Positions 35,821 through 46,636 of a DNA stretch of 64,000 bases are shown piece after piece. Positions within the stretch are counted from its first letter, which is position 1; each line of letters starts with the position of its first letter. The stretch is from Entonaema liquescens. Its lineage: Eukaryota; Ascomycota; Sordariomycetes; Xylariales; Xylariaceae. The notes under the pieces are model-generated. The model did not search any database, was not told the DNA's origin, and saw only the letters and a program-made list of their open reading frames with translations. The stretch spans positions 1,426,001 through 1,490,000 of the forward strand of contig CADCSX010000009.1 in the NCBI GenBank assembly GCA_902805475.1, given 5' to 3'. The position numbers were made by a program, and so were the translations under genes.

Positions 35821-37062
35821 TTGATCCGAAGTACTCTTGAACAGGTACACTTTCTACCTATTTTTAAGCATGCTCGAACTTCGATACTACCTTACATACT
35901 TTTTATAGAATATTTAAAATTTTTCGTAGCCTTCGAAATCAACGATCTTTTCATCGGTCCTAATAAGCTAGGAGCATATCATAACCCTTCGTCTAAGTTT
36001 AGCTGAATTGATGCACAACGCCTTGGGAACGCGATCTGCGATAGGCCACACGGATACTCTTCACCTGGAAGCTTGTTTCGTTCACACTGGGATCACCCAT
36101 TGGGAAACTGTAGGAAATTAGATGACCAGGAAACCAGGGTAGAGCCAGTATATCTACTGGCATAGAGAGCTCCCCCCCCCTCCCCCGCCCCCTTTTCTTA
36201 TACAGAGTAGAGCGAGGCGGGAGCTTGCATAGGCACTAGGAGTGCTGAAGCATAAGGACTAGGTCTCCGTACCTTAGGTACTCTCTACATAGGATATGTT
36301 AATGTGAAAGCTAGGTACCTTATTGGGAATTACTAAATCATGTAATTTGGGCAAACCCGCGTCACTATTATTACCTTCGATTCTAACAGAGATGTGTGAA
36401 ACAAACGATAATCTCAGTGCGTACCTAGGTAGGTAGCCGCTAGCTTCCGTAGATGAGGTCTCAAATCCTCTAAACAAACCCATTTCCATATCCTAAAAAC
36501 TTCTCTTGATAAAACCCAAAGTTTCACAACTCGGCCATTATATAATCGTATCAACATTTCCCAAAACCAAGCCCAATCACGAACTAATTCGTAACTCTAT
36601 TGAACTTGTCTCACAAATTTAGCCGCCAAGTAGGTATAATGGAAAGCTAAACGGACTCCAGGGATTTAACCACTATGTGGTATAGAGATTTCATGTCTCT
36701 CATATATTGACTACCCGCTGACTAAATAGGTAGCGCTTAGATGTGTCCGTGGAGCGGCAGGAATTCCGCTCGACGTGTCTACGGTACGGTAGGGGCTATA
36801 TAAGCGAGAGAGCGGAGCTGCGAGGCCATAATATTATAGGCTACTAATACGTCAATCGGACCCGACGCTTTAACTCTCTGCAGAAGAGATCGGTGGAGTC
36901 ATTCGTACCCTAGACTGCTTACCAACCTCCTTACCAATCATGTGTATAATTGGCGGGGATACTAGGACGTGGTGCTTATGAACCCCAATGGCTCTTAACG
37001 ATGCTTCTTGACGATCTTAGTATGTTTAACATCAGTGAAAACCAATTAACTCACTCCACAAT
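35821..37062. promoter_or_regulatory. Intergenic region with TATA-type promoter
   Basis: About 1.24 kb ahead of the alpha/beta hydrolase. It contains a C-rich tract (36170-36193), AGGTACCT-type palindromes (36267-36312, 36421-36436) and a good TATA box (CTATATAAG, about 36796-36804) some 260 bp before the ATG. No gene was recognised. Confidence 0.5.
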
Positions 37063-37917
37063 ATGGCCAACGACGAGTCGAAATCCGACTACATCACCAC
37101 TTCTGACGGCGTCCGCCTCCGGTACTGGCAGGACGGACCCGTCTCTGGTCCTAATATCGTTTTCATCCCGGGCTGGGTCCAGACGGCCGCGCAATTTAGC
37201 AAGCAGGTAGAGCACTTCAAGGCCAAGTATCGCGTCACTACCTACGACCACCGAGGCCACGGCGAGTCAGACAAGCCATCCTTCGGGTACCGCATAGCGC
37301 GGCTGGCCGCGGACCTCGAGACCGTGCTAACGCAGCTCGACCTGCGCGACGCCGTTCTGGTCGGACACTCGATGGGCTCGTCGATAATATGGATGCACTG
37401 GGACCTGTTCGCGCACGAGCGGATCTCCAAGCTGGTCTTCATCGACCAGTCGCCTACCATGACAGCCAACCCAGCATGGACGCCCGAGCAGGTCGCCGAA
37501 GCAGCCGCGATATTCCAGGCCTCGCAGCGCTTCGACATCCCGAACGCGCTGCGCAGTCCGCAGTGGAAGGAGACGTGGACCGCGCTGTCGCGCCGCTTCT
37601 ACACGCCGGAGGTGGACGCCGCCGGGTTCGAGTGGTCCCTGGCCCAGTCGATGAAGGCGTCGCCGGAGAACGCGGCCGCGCTGATGGCGGACCACACCGC
37701 GGTCGACTACCGGGATGTTATCCCGCGCATCAATGTGCCCACGCTGACGTTTACCGGGCGGGCGAGCTTGTTGCCGACGGAAGCTATGGAGTGGATCGCG
37801 AAGCAGACAAAGGGGCGGATCGAGATATTTGGGAAGGAAGAGGGGGGCAGTCATTTTATGTTCTGGGAGAACCCGGAGAAATTCAACCGTGTATTGGAAG
37901 AATTCTTGACTAGTTGA
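37063..37917 (+). CDS. GC-rich alpha/beta hydrolase
   Basis: Intronless 284-residue alpha/beta hydrolase of the haloperoxidase/esterase type. Order of motifs: oxyanion strand FIPGWVQTAAQF, DHRGHGESDKP, nucleophile S103 in VGHSMGSS, FIDQSPTM, and catalytic H264 in GGSHFMFWENPEKF. The acid residue expected after strand 7 is not obvious; GRASLLP occupies the place where GDxDxxxP is usual. No signal peptide is seen. The coding sequence is clearly richer in G+C and G/C-ending codons than neighbouring genes, and FIDQSP and EGGSHFMF-type motifs are, as far as I recall, frequent in bacterial hydrolases. Acquisition by transfer is possible but untested. The substrate is unknown. Confidence 0.85.
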   Translation: MANDESKSDYITTSDGVRLRYWQDGPVSGPNIVFIPGWVQTAAQFSKQVEHFKAKYRVTTYDHRGHGESDKPSFGYRIARLAADLETVLTQLDLRDAVLVGHSMGSSIIWMHWDLFAHERISKLVFIDQSPTMTANPAWTPEQVAEAAAIFQASQRFDIPNALRSPQWKETWTALSRRFYTPEVDAAGFEWSLAQSMKASPENAAALMADHTAVDYRDVIPRINVPTLTFTGRASLLPTEAMEWIAKQTKGRIEIFGKEEGGSHFMFWENPEKFNRVLEEFLTS

Positions 37918-38580
37918 ATAATAGTCTACAGATTTTAGTCATGAATCATTTACGAATATATTCAGCCTTTGGAAATACAGGGGCATATTGTCCGGGGTCA
38001 TGGTCGGTCCTCATACTACCCGCTCAAGTAAACCAATGTATGAATACCTATTTAACAGGATGCGCCTCTAAGAAAATGTAGTTCATGTCATAATATTAGA
38101 AAGTAACATTGGCTTGTTTGCTTAAAGGCACGCAAAACTTTTATTGCCTACCTATTTACCTCACATGCAACCATCCTATGCACCAAAAATTGGGCAACTA
38201 CCACATTAATTAGAGAACGCCTTACATGCCCAATAGACGTAAACGCACTCATTATCATCATCATCTGCCTACTCGCCTACCGACGTCAAAACCAAATCCA
38301 GACCAAACCCCATACTCCACTGCTCTTGGTATCCTAGGAAAGTCTATTAAGCCCCTCCAGCAGACCATCACGAGATGGAACAAGAAGGAAGGAAACAACT
38401 TCGTTGCCCCGCAAGGAACTCCAAACCAAGATATGGAATCCTACATCTTACATACTAAACAGGTTCTTCGTTCTAGATATCTCCCCCAGAATTCTAACAC
38501 GTACGAGTGCCGGACCTTCTAAGGGAGGTCCTTGAATAAAGGACTTACAAGAAGGCGTTAAAGTAGAAGGCGGTCCAGCC
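37918..38580. other. Intergenic region with one short frame
   Basis: 663 bp. An ATG-initiated 98-codon frame at 38226-38522 (plus) is rich in Pro, His, Asn and Arg and has no recognisable domain. It may be a small hypothetical gene or chance. Confidence 0.3.
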
Positions 38581-39384
38581 TCATACCGACTCACCTGCTG
38601 GAGCTGGAAACATCTTCACAGGGAGCCAGAAGGTCAGGGGCTTTTCCCTCACGCTTTCCATAAAAGCCTGCAACCGTCCAGCAGCGCTGAATTCTCCCTG
38701 ACTGAGGTATTGCTTGGCATTCTCACACGACAAGTACAGAAGGCGTCGAGAAGCTTCCGAATCATGAATATCGTGCCGGGCCCGCCACTCCGGATAGCTC
38801 AGCTCTTGTGGCTGCGATGATAAGTTGGACTTATCTGATTTGGAATTTGTCAACCAACGGGTTTTGTCGCTAATCGATATATAAGCCGCAAGTGTACCAG
38901 CCAGAACCTGAATCGGGATCGGAATCTGGTACATTTCTCTGCGCAACAAGAGCGGTCGGATCTCCAGATCGCGTCTTTCCTCTACCGCCCAAGTGTACAC
39001 TTCTCGCAGGAATGTTGTGATATGGTCGTGTGCTTCTTGTGGCCGTAAAGTTCGGGCTTTATTATACGCACTGAGGCTACGGGATTTCTGGAACTCAATA
39101 ACGCCGTTCTTCAAATCGCTTATATCAATGCACATAGGTCTGGCACAAGAGACTTTCGATAGATATCCGTCTTGGAATTTATTAAATGCATGTTGAATTC
39201 TTGGAAATTCGACGAACTCGATAAGCGCCATAGGGTCAACTTCTGGTAGCCAGGACGAAAGAGCGACTGCAGCACGTATGACCGGCGTGGCCCATTGTTC
39301 AAAACGGTCTCTTTCGCTTTCTGAGAAGTCGGGCCAAGCTTCGATCTCTTCAGCTGATTGTAGGATAACGTATGGGTGCTCCAT
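38581..39384 (-). CDS. Hypothetical protein, 267 residues
   Basis: I do not recognise this protein. It is an intronless frame starting at the ATG at 39384. The composition is that of a soluble, mostly helical protein. There is no signal peptide, transmembrane helix or catalytic motif. Notable segments are a Trp/Glu-rich start (EAWPDFSESERDRFEQW), a basic middle, a short Ser/Lys linker (NSKSDKSNLSSQPQ) and a helical C-terminus. The length and lack of stops favour a real gene, but a longer product with missed exons cannot be excluded. Confidence 0.5.
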   Translation of the reverse strand: MEHPYVILQSAEEIEAWPDFSESERDRFEQWATPVIRAAVALSSWLPEVDPMALIEFVEFPRIQHAFNKFQDGYLSKVSCARPMCIDISDLKNGVIEFQKSRSLSAYNKARTLRPQEAHDHITTFLREVYTWAVEERRDLEIRPLLLRREMYQIPIPIQVLAGTLAAYISISDKTRWLTNSKSDKSNLSSQPQELSYPEWRARHDIHDSEASRRLLYLSCENAKQYLSQGEFSAAGRLQAFMESVREKPLTFWLPVKMFPAPAGESV

Positions 39385-40554
39385 TATGAAGTCCGTAAAT
39401 GATATGTTTTATAATCTTAGTTCGAAGGAGATATTGAAAGCTTGAAAATAGCTATACTACTAATATAACTATTTGTGCGAACGAATTATCTGCTAATAGA
39501 GCATACATAGGGACAATCGAATGATTTAAGGAAACAATAGTTTTCAAATTTGGGGCCTACAATAGCAATAAGAGTACAGAGGGGTTATTGAAACTCGAAC
39601 TACGTTTCTTAATCGTCTTAATCGTCTTAATCGCTCTGTTGAGGTTACCCAACCAAGACCCCAAATTTGGCAATATGTACCTAGAAGGCGAAGCATAGGT
39701 AGGACTTTAACCAATAGTATCTAGGTAGTTTATGGTGGAGATTTGGAGATTTGGAGATTTGCAGATTTGCAGATTTGCAGATTTACTACCTATATAAATA
39801 AATCAACTCAGATCAGACATGGCTGAACTTACAAACGAACGTACTACGTACCTAGTTTGTTACCTACCTATACTTCATAGGTAGGTTAGGGATGTAAGCC
39901 ACTGGTCTTGGAATATAAGCAGTGTTACAAGAGAAAGCAACCAATAGGATGTCTAATCGGGGAACGGAATCCTTAACTGACCGATCTCCTTAACTCCGCA
40001 ACAGGGATACGAAAGCTCTCGTCTTAGCTCTCTAGGCTGTCTGTCTGGAACCCGATAGACCCTATCATACCTATAGATAAGAACCAATAAGAATCAACTC
40101 GTAGAAACGCAATACGTAAGGCGTCTTCCAGCCAGCAATCATGACGCCAATACAAGGAGAAATCACCTTACGCCGCAATGAGATGTTGCGCAACCTCTGA
40201 CGAGGAAGAGCCCTGCCTAATCGAGTATGGCACTCGTTAGACTCGTTAGAGGTATTGTAAGTATTGTATTAGAAACGAACATCTCACTACTTCTTCTTCT
40301 TCGTCTTCTTCGTTTTCTTTCTCTTTTATCATCCCTAATTGCGTGTAGACCACGATCAATTCCGGGCCCTTTGTATATCGATTTTCCGAATTATTTCTCA
40401 CGGGCTTGACGTCAAGAGCCGTCACAGATCCATTGTAGTGAAAAGACATCAATTTATAACCACCCCGAGCTTCCGAGCCAGACGTATAATCCTCCCACTT
40501 CCGTAGATCCCGAGCTTTCTCAATTTACCCCTCTAGACGCTATTCATCGGCAAG
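39385..40554. other. Intergenic region upstream of fasciclin gene
   Basis: About 1.17 kb with no convincing gene. It contains an 8-bp tandem repeat (39737-39784), a three-fold taatcgtct repeat at about 39609-39633, and several GGTACC/CCTAGG-type palindromes. A TTC-rich tract lies at about 40290-40325. The promoter of the fasciclin gene is here. Confidence 0.45.
39737..39784 (+). repeat. 8-bp tandem repeat, six copies
   Basis: Three copies of ggagattt followed directly by three copies of gcagattt. This suggests amplification of two variants that differ by one base. Confidence 0.9.
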
Positions 40555-42068
40555 ATGAGATATTCAACTGCTCTATTGCCTCTTGTGGCCAAGGCCACTG
40601 CATTCGTCATTCCCGACGAAGCTACTTCTCAGCAACTCGTCCTTGAGACTGAGCAGCAAGCTGAGAAACCCGTGTCATCATCATGGTGGGACCACGCCCA
40701 CGGCCTTAGTGACTTCCTCTCATCTGCAGAGAGCACTTTTGAGACTGCCCTCGATGCTCTCGAGAAGCAGGCTAGCAAGATAAGCAGCTCTCTTCCCAAA
40801 GTGGAATTTGATATAGGATCCGAGATTACCGACTTCCTGGCACCGTCCGACTACGCCGTTTCGGGCCACGGACACGGACACGGACACGGACACGCCACGA
40901 ACTTGACGGTATATCAATCCATCAAGGCCTCGAACTACACCAAGAAGTTTGCAGCTCTAGTCGATGACTACCCAGACTTGGTCGAGAAGCTCAACAGCAC
41001 TTCGACTAACATCACCGCCTTCATCCCCACGAATCGCGCTTTCGAAAAGATCCCCATCACGGCAAGGACCATAAGCCCCCTAAGGAGTTTATAGAGAAGG
41101 TGATCAAGTATCATATTGTCCCCGCTTTCTACCCTGCCGGCCGTGTGCTCGCCCACCACACTCTGCCAACTGCCTTGGAAGAGGAAGCCCTGGGCGGACG
41201 ACCTCAGCGCTTGCGTGTTAGTGTCGGGCTATTCGGTGTGAAGTTGAACTTCTACAGCAAGGTCGTCTACGCGAACCTAGTACGTTCCCCCCCCTTTTAC
41301 ATACACCCTATTTAACCCCCCACTAACGAATCTCCCGTCTAGTTCACCGCAAACGGCGTTGTCCACGGCGTCGACAGCATCCTCGTCCCACCGCCCCCAG
41401 CCAAGACGCTCATCTCGCTCTTCCCGACCAAATTCTCCACTCTCGAGCTCGCGGCCGAGAAGACAGGCCTCAAGCATCACGACCACGACGCCCACCACAA
41501 GCTCACAGGCCTAACCTTCTTCGCCCCCACCAACACGGCCTTCCAGCGCCTCGGCCCCGCCGCCAACGCCTTCCTGTTCAACACCGAGAAGGGCCTGCAT
41601 TACCTGCGCGCGCTCCTCGCGTACCACCTCGTCGCCAACGAGACGCTGTACTCAGACGCCTACTACGGGCCCAAGGCCGCCGGGTTCGCCCCCAGCTTAG
41701 ATCTGGCGTATCACGCGGCTCAAGGGGATGGCGCTGAGACCAAGGGGGCCAAGCACTACCACCTCGACCTCCCAAGTCTCCTCGGAGACGCGCATCTCGC
41801 GGTGGATATCACGCGCTGGTACGGGTTCATTACTATCAAGGTCAACGGACGCGTGGCTGTAGCGATCCAAGATGGTCTTGCCCGGAATGGCGTGCTGCAG
41901 GTCGTCGACCACATCTTGATTCCGCCGCATAACCACCACAAGGGTGCTTGGGACGACGAGGTCGAGGGCGAGATTGGTGTTGAGGAGTTGATCGAGAGGT
42001 TAGATCCGTTCGTGAAGATGGATGAAGGGAAGGGCGAAGCCGAGGATGGTGATTTTGGCGAATTGTAA
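40555..42068 (+). CDS. Secreted two-FAS1 fasciclin protein, frameshifted
   Basis: Extracellular adhesion-type protein with two fasciclin (FAS1) domains. The start at 40555 gives a signal peptide (MRYSTALLPLVAKATAFV). A Gly-His repeat (GHGHGHGHGHGHA, near residue 105), possibly metal-binding, precedes FAS1-1 with its TAFIPTNRAFEKIP motif. The frame then breaks at the CCCC run 41052-41055. One more base would continue it into PKEFIEKVIKYHIVPAFY. A 63-bp intron (41280-41342, GTACGT donor) follows. FAS1-2 contains LTFFAPTNTAFQRLG and ends with GVLQVVDHILIPP. With the missing base the gene has 484 codons. Several N-glycosylation sequons (NLT, NYT, NST, NIT) support secretion. The C-terminus is acidic with no clear GPI signal. 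The break is probably an assembly indel. Confidence 0.78.
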
Positions 42069-42390
42069 ATGAGATGCGGTATGATCGTAGGTAAAATGAA
42101 GCTGGAACTTGGAAAGAATCCAGCACATTATTTAATGAGTATACGAACGGGAAAGAGGAAAGCAAGCTTAGTAGACACGCCACTCATAAAAAGTGCATTG
42201 AGGTAGGGGTTATGGATGAGTACCTATGTATGCAGCATCACATAAACGAAAGCGACGTTCGTTAGATACAAGGCTTCGTATGAATATTAGTCTGGAAGGT
42301 CTTGAATGGATTTAGCTTAACTAGTTAGACGTAGCAATATAACTATCTGTTCATCCTTACCTGTTATTACGTCGCATCTCGGACGCCCCT

Positions 42391-43983
42391 CTAACCTCCT
42401 AAAATCGCATCGACAAGCCTTACTTTCGAACGCACATCCACCGCTCCCCACCGCTGCTCTCTACTCTTCCACATCATCCTATTATCACTACCATTACCAT
42501 CACCATCACCCCCTCCTCCTTCCACCCCAAGCTCATCAAGCAACACCTCCACAACCCAACACCACCTCACTGCCGCCCCCGCCCCCAACGCCTGCGCGTC
42601 CGCCCTCGCCCGCGGCACCCGCGTGCACAGCAGATGCACGTCGAGGAACTGCGCGAACGTGGCGCCGAACGCGGGCTTGCTCTGCCGTCTAGCGCCGGGC
42701 GGGAATACGGAGCGCAGCGTGGGTTCCAGGGGCGGCGGTCTTTCGCTTTGGGCGGGATGTAAGGAGTAGAAGTAGAAGTCGATGTAGACGGGGTGGTGGT
42801 AGTTGAAGATATAGAAGAAGAGGAAGAAGAAGAAGAAGTGGTGCTGTTGAGAAGCATGACAAGCGGACCGCTAGAAGACCGGGTTAGGTATCGCAGGTGC
42901 GAGGATAGGAGTTGTAGGGTGTTGTGCGCGGCGGATTTGTTGTCTGCGGAGCGGGTGAAGAGGTTTGTTAGGAGGGCTGAGAAGTGTGTGATTAGGATCG
43001 TGTCTGGGATGTGCGGGCGTTCGTCTTGGTTGTTTGTGGGTATCGGTTCCGGTTTTGGATTCGTAGTTTCTGCTGGTGGTGCGGCGGAAGGGGAATGAGA
43101 TGGAAGTGGTCTTGGAGGAGAGGGGGGAGGTGGTGCAGATGGTTGTTCTGGCTGAGACGGCGACGGTGGTGATAGGCTTAGCTCATCCTCGTCTTCGCTG
43201 TCTGCTACTTCCATTCGCTGTGTCTTGGGCGGTGGTGAATGAAGGGAAACATCCTCTACCGTTTTATCGGCTTCGTTCGAGGTGTCTGGACGAGACAATG
43301 CAGATAGCTCGGTGCGAGCTAAGTGCTCCTTGTCTCCAGCAGCCGCCATAGTAGAAGCTATCTCCGCATCTTTTTTCTTAGGAATAGTCTCATCACGCCC
43401 AAGAGTAGGCGGCGTCTCAAGCTCACTGAGGACCTCCCACAAGCCCTCGATATCAAAAACTCTCGAGATAGAGATCTGCTCAAGACAACGTCTCACTTCC
43501 GCACTCGCAGCCTCTTGTTTCTGATTCGCTGTCGGACCCAAATGAGCTTGAACCTGCGCTCTAATAACATCTCGCAGCGTTGGCAATATGGCAGCCGGCG
43601 TCAACGAAGTGATGATAGCCACTCTCTGCCTGCTCCCCCTCTCCGAGACCATTGTGTGTGCCACAGTCTGCAGCCCAACCTATCCCCCGACCGTCGTCAA
43701 TCTTCATCTGTACCATTCTGGGGACTTATATCGAGTTACTCACCAGAAGCCCGAACTCGATATCCTCAGCACTAACCCCCACCACGGACCCGCGCTCCAA
43801 GCCGTCCAGCAGCACCGCATTATCCACCTCGGCGCATCCCGTCCTTACTCTTCCGCGGCGCCTTGAATCCTCGCGACGCGCTGACTCGAGCTTGTACAAA
43901 GTCGCGCCAGACATAGGCTCCAGCAGCGGGAAATGAGAGCTAGCCTGCGAGGCCGGCAGAGCCTCGTTAGCGTCCTGATCCAT
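42391..43983 (-). CDS. RecA/Rad51-like DNA repair protein, frameshifted
   Basis: Resembles the divergent fungal Rad51/RecA-like ATPase family linked to recombination repair. Exon 1 is 43744-43983 and exon 2 is 42391-43667, after a 76-bp intron with a GTGAGT donor. The family-like start is RVRTGCAEVDNAVLLDGL, then ERGSVVGVSAEDIEFGLL, then QRVAIITSLTP. A long low-complexity insert (acidic, Pro-rich, then poly-Ser/Thr) splits the core. After it the frame shifts at about 42728-42742, in a CCGCCGCCCC context. The C-terminal block continues PPPLEPTLRSVF, FGATFAQFLDVHLLCTRVP and REQRWGAVDVRSKVRLVD. Adding one base gives 506 codons. The Walker A position (GLERGSVVGVSAED) lacks the GKT signature, so ATP binding is doubtful. 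The nuclear role is inferred from the family. Confidence 0.65.
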
Positions 43984-44715
43984 GTTTCCGCATTACTCGA
44001 AAGTTGTTACGTTTGTTGAATTTCGTTACATGAGTGGAGTCAAGACGGAAATAAAAGTAATAATTACCTCCAACTTGGAAAAAGGATTAGTTAGCTCCAT
44101 TTAGTTTTTAAGACTGTATAGTTTGATCATGCATCGCACAAACGTAGTCTATAAATATATTATGAAGGTGCTCCGAATGGAGATACTCTACAGAGAATGT
44201 CATAATCCTTAAGACAGCATACTTCCAATATCAGCACCACCGCATGGCCGAACCTCGATTCGCTCAATTCAATCTGCATGGATTTTTACCTAGGGATTGC
44301 CGGCAATGTCTCCTCCGTCAACTATTGCGCTTTTGCCACTTCCGCTAGTCATGCTCACAGATTACCTGGACTTGCCGCCTCCCCTTCAGGTATTTAAGAG
44401 AACTCAAGAAACTACCTATCCTGATACGAAGCCGAGGCCCATAGAGTGAGTGTCCGTGTAGCTGACTAGTCCCCATCAGCTTTCCTTACGTCCCTTCTCC
44501 TAGACACATTAACCTTGTATTTTCAAACGAGAAAGTTCGAAAGCATATTCATCTTGAGCCGTTGCACTTAAGGTGCTGAACCCCAAGTGCAACAGAGCTC
44601 CGGCCACCGTTCAAAAAACCTTGCAAGACAACCTCGACTTCAAGATGCGGCTATCAATATCGGTTACCTGATGAAAACATTTCTCAGCACTGAGATGCGC
44701 TCATCCTTGTGAAGC
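43984..44715. other. Intergenic region
   Basis: 732 bp between two minus-strand genes, holding the promoter of the RecA-like gene and the 3' end of pal1. No gene was recognised; the longest ATG-started frame here is only about 33 codons (from 44244). Confidence 0.45.
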
Positions 44716-46636
44716 TCACATCGCCACACCGGGGGCAGGCGGGACGTCTCTGTTGGGGACCTCTGGTCGCGGTCGTCGCCCTCCTTTCAAGCTCCTGACA
44801 CGCGACATAAATCCATTGCCCTGTTTGGCACCGTCAGGAGATTCTGCCCCATCATTGGTCCCTCGGCGCTCGAGGCTAGGTACTGGCGGCGTCACGGGAG
44901 ATGTTGGGTTCGAATCTTTACGCTTAACGGAAATACGTTCATCTGTCTTGTCGAACTCCGCAAAGAAAGGGTTTCTCTCGCCAGTGCTACTGCTGGTGGG
45001 CATATCCCCTGTCCTGGGAGTGTAACGGTCGCCATCCACGTTGAAGTCACGCGGCTCACGCGGCTCACGCGGGGCGCGTTTGATGCTTCGGAAGCGCTGC
45101 ACTACCGACTTCTTCCTGCCCAATCCCTGCTCCAAGACTTCTTGCGCTGTCTCAGCTTGATTGCGTTGGATCGCAGAACGTGTCGCTGGGGTACCCTCCA
45201 AGAAGGTTGAAGATCCAAGTCCCAGCGTCTCTTCGCCAACAACAAACTCATTCGCCTGTTTCGGATCGAAAAGTGTTGCCTCGCTCTTGCTTCCTCCAGA
45301 CCTCTCCTTAACAGCGCCACCGTACATGCTAGTAACGTCATGAGGTTCCTGACCCATGAACTGTAAATGGTCGGGCCTCTTGTTCAAGGGACCCGAGCCT
45401 CCAATAGAATTGTTGGCGGAGTCCTTAGCAAAGGCTTGCATAGGCGCACGACGACTACCCTTACGATTTCGGTGCGGGTTGCAAGCATCAAACGGACCAT
45501 CGTGATGGAATACTAGGTAGGATCAATAAGCGCGTGAGTCAGAAATGATGAATATCATGATTACTTACGTCCTGTTCCGTAAATGCTCGTAGCATCGAGT
45601 TGATCGATAATATCGATTTTTCGGCCCGTTCGCGGTTTGTCCTTGCCTTCGCGATGGCGTCGCTCACGTTCCTTACGTCGGAGTTCACGTGCTTTCTTTT
45701 CTTCCTCCGTCAATGGTTTCTCGATCATCGAAGAATCGCTATTGCGACGAGGGCGACGATCTCCCTGCTTTCTGTGGGGAGAACTAGTGAGGCCCCTGTC
45801 TCCTCCATTTGAAGCGCTGTGCATCCGACGGGCCCTCAGGGCTTCTTCTTGCGACCGTGTGGGTCGGTGAGATGAGGAAGGTGGTGCACCGCGACCACGG
45901 GGAGGATTGTTTTCGCCGCGAGGTGGACCGGGAGGGCGATTCGCCGGTCGACTAGGAGCCGGTCGCGTTTTCGCATCCCTACTACCATCGTCAAGGGTCA
46001 AGTTATCCTGTAAGCATTTAATGTCAGCAGCCTAATCCAACTGAGTAATCAGTGCACCGTAGCAACTTACAAATAGATCCTCGGCAGTAAAAGACTTATG
46101 CTCTTTAGATGATGACATCTTGTCGGATGAAGATGTAGTTGCAGTTGCAGAACTGGTAGATGGTAGATCGAGGAAAGGATTTCTCGAAGTTGGTCGGGGA
46201 GGAGGGTCATCAAATGGAGAACGAGGAGGGGAGACCAAACTGTTAGGCGAAGCCGCACGGTTGCGAAAGGGGTTGTTTGACGAAAGATTAAGCGTCAGAC
46301 CAGGCGATTGGGTGGACTGACGGTTATCATACAGACCTATAATTGAATAACAAATAGAAAAAATGATTAGCTAGTCGCTTCACTGCAGGTTCGTTATAAT
46401 GGGAGTGACGACTGTGATAGGCAATTGTGAAACATCAATCTCTACAAATGAAACAAGGTAAGCGACCGGTCCCGTAATGTGGACCGCAACCAACTTGCAC
46501 CTTGAACCTCCTTTATCGCAACAGAATAAATAATATAGAAAATAATATAAGAATAGAATAGAAAAAGGGGGCGGCGGAGCTAAGCATTATCTTGCTTTCT
46601 TTACTTACCTAGTAGGTCTGACGATTGAGTGGACAT
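44716..46636 (-). CDS. pal1: Pal1 cell morphology protein
   Basis: Pal1-family protein, which in fission yeast associates with the cortex and endocytic sites to maintain cylindrical shape. Four exons: 46609-46636, 46071-46336, 45569-46007 and 44716-45512. The introns are 272, 63 and 56 bp, and the total is 510 codons (509 residues). The short first exon encodes MSTQSSDLLG and continues LYDNRQSTQSPGL in exon 2. NPF motifs (NNPFRN, RNPFLDLP) suggest binding to EH-domain endocytic proteins. The Pal1 core spans the last splice: IDIIDQLDATSIYGTG, then LFHHDGPFDACNPHRNRKG, the most conserved block of the family. The rest is basic, disordered and Ser/Pro-rich. The long first intron and 5' region could hold regulation. 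The family call is firm. Confidence 0.92.

Noticed and set aside
38226..38522. 98-codon ATG frame
   Set aside because: Could be a small gene, but low-complexity Pro/His/Asn content and no motif make it insufficiently supported.
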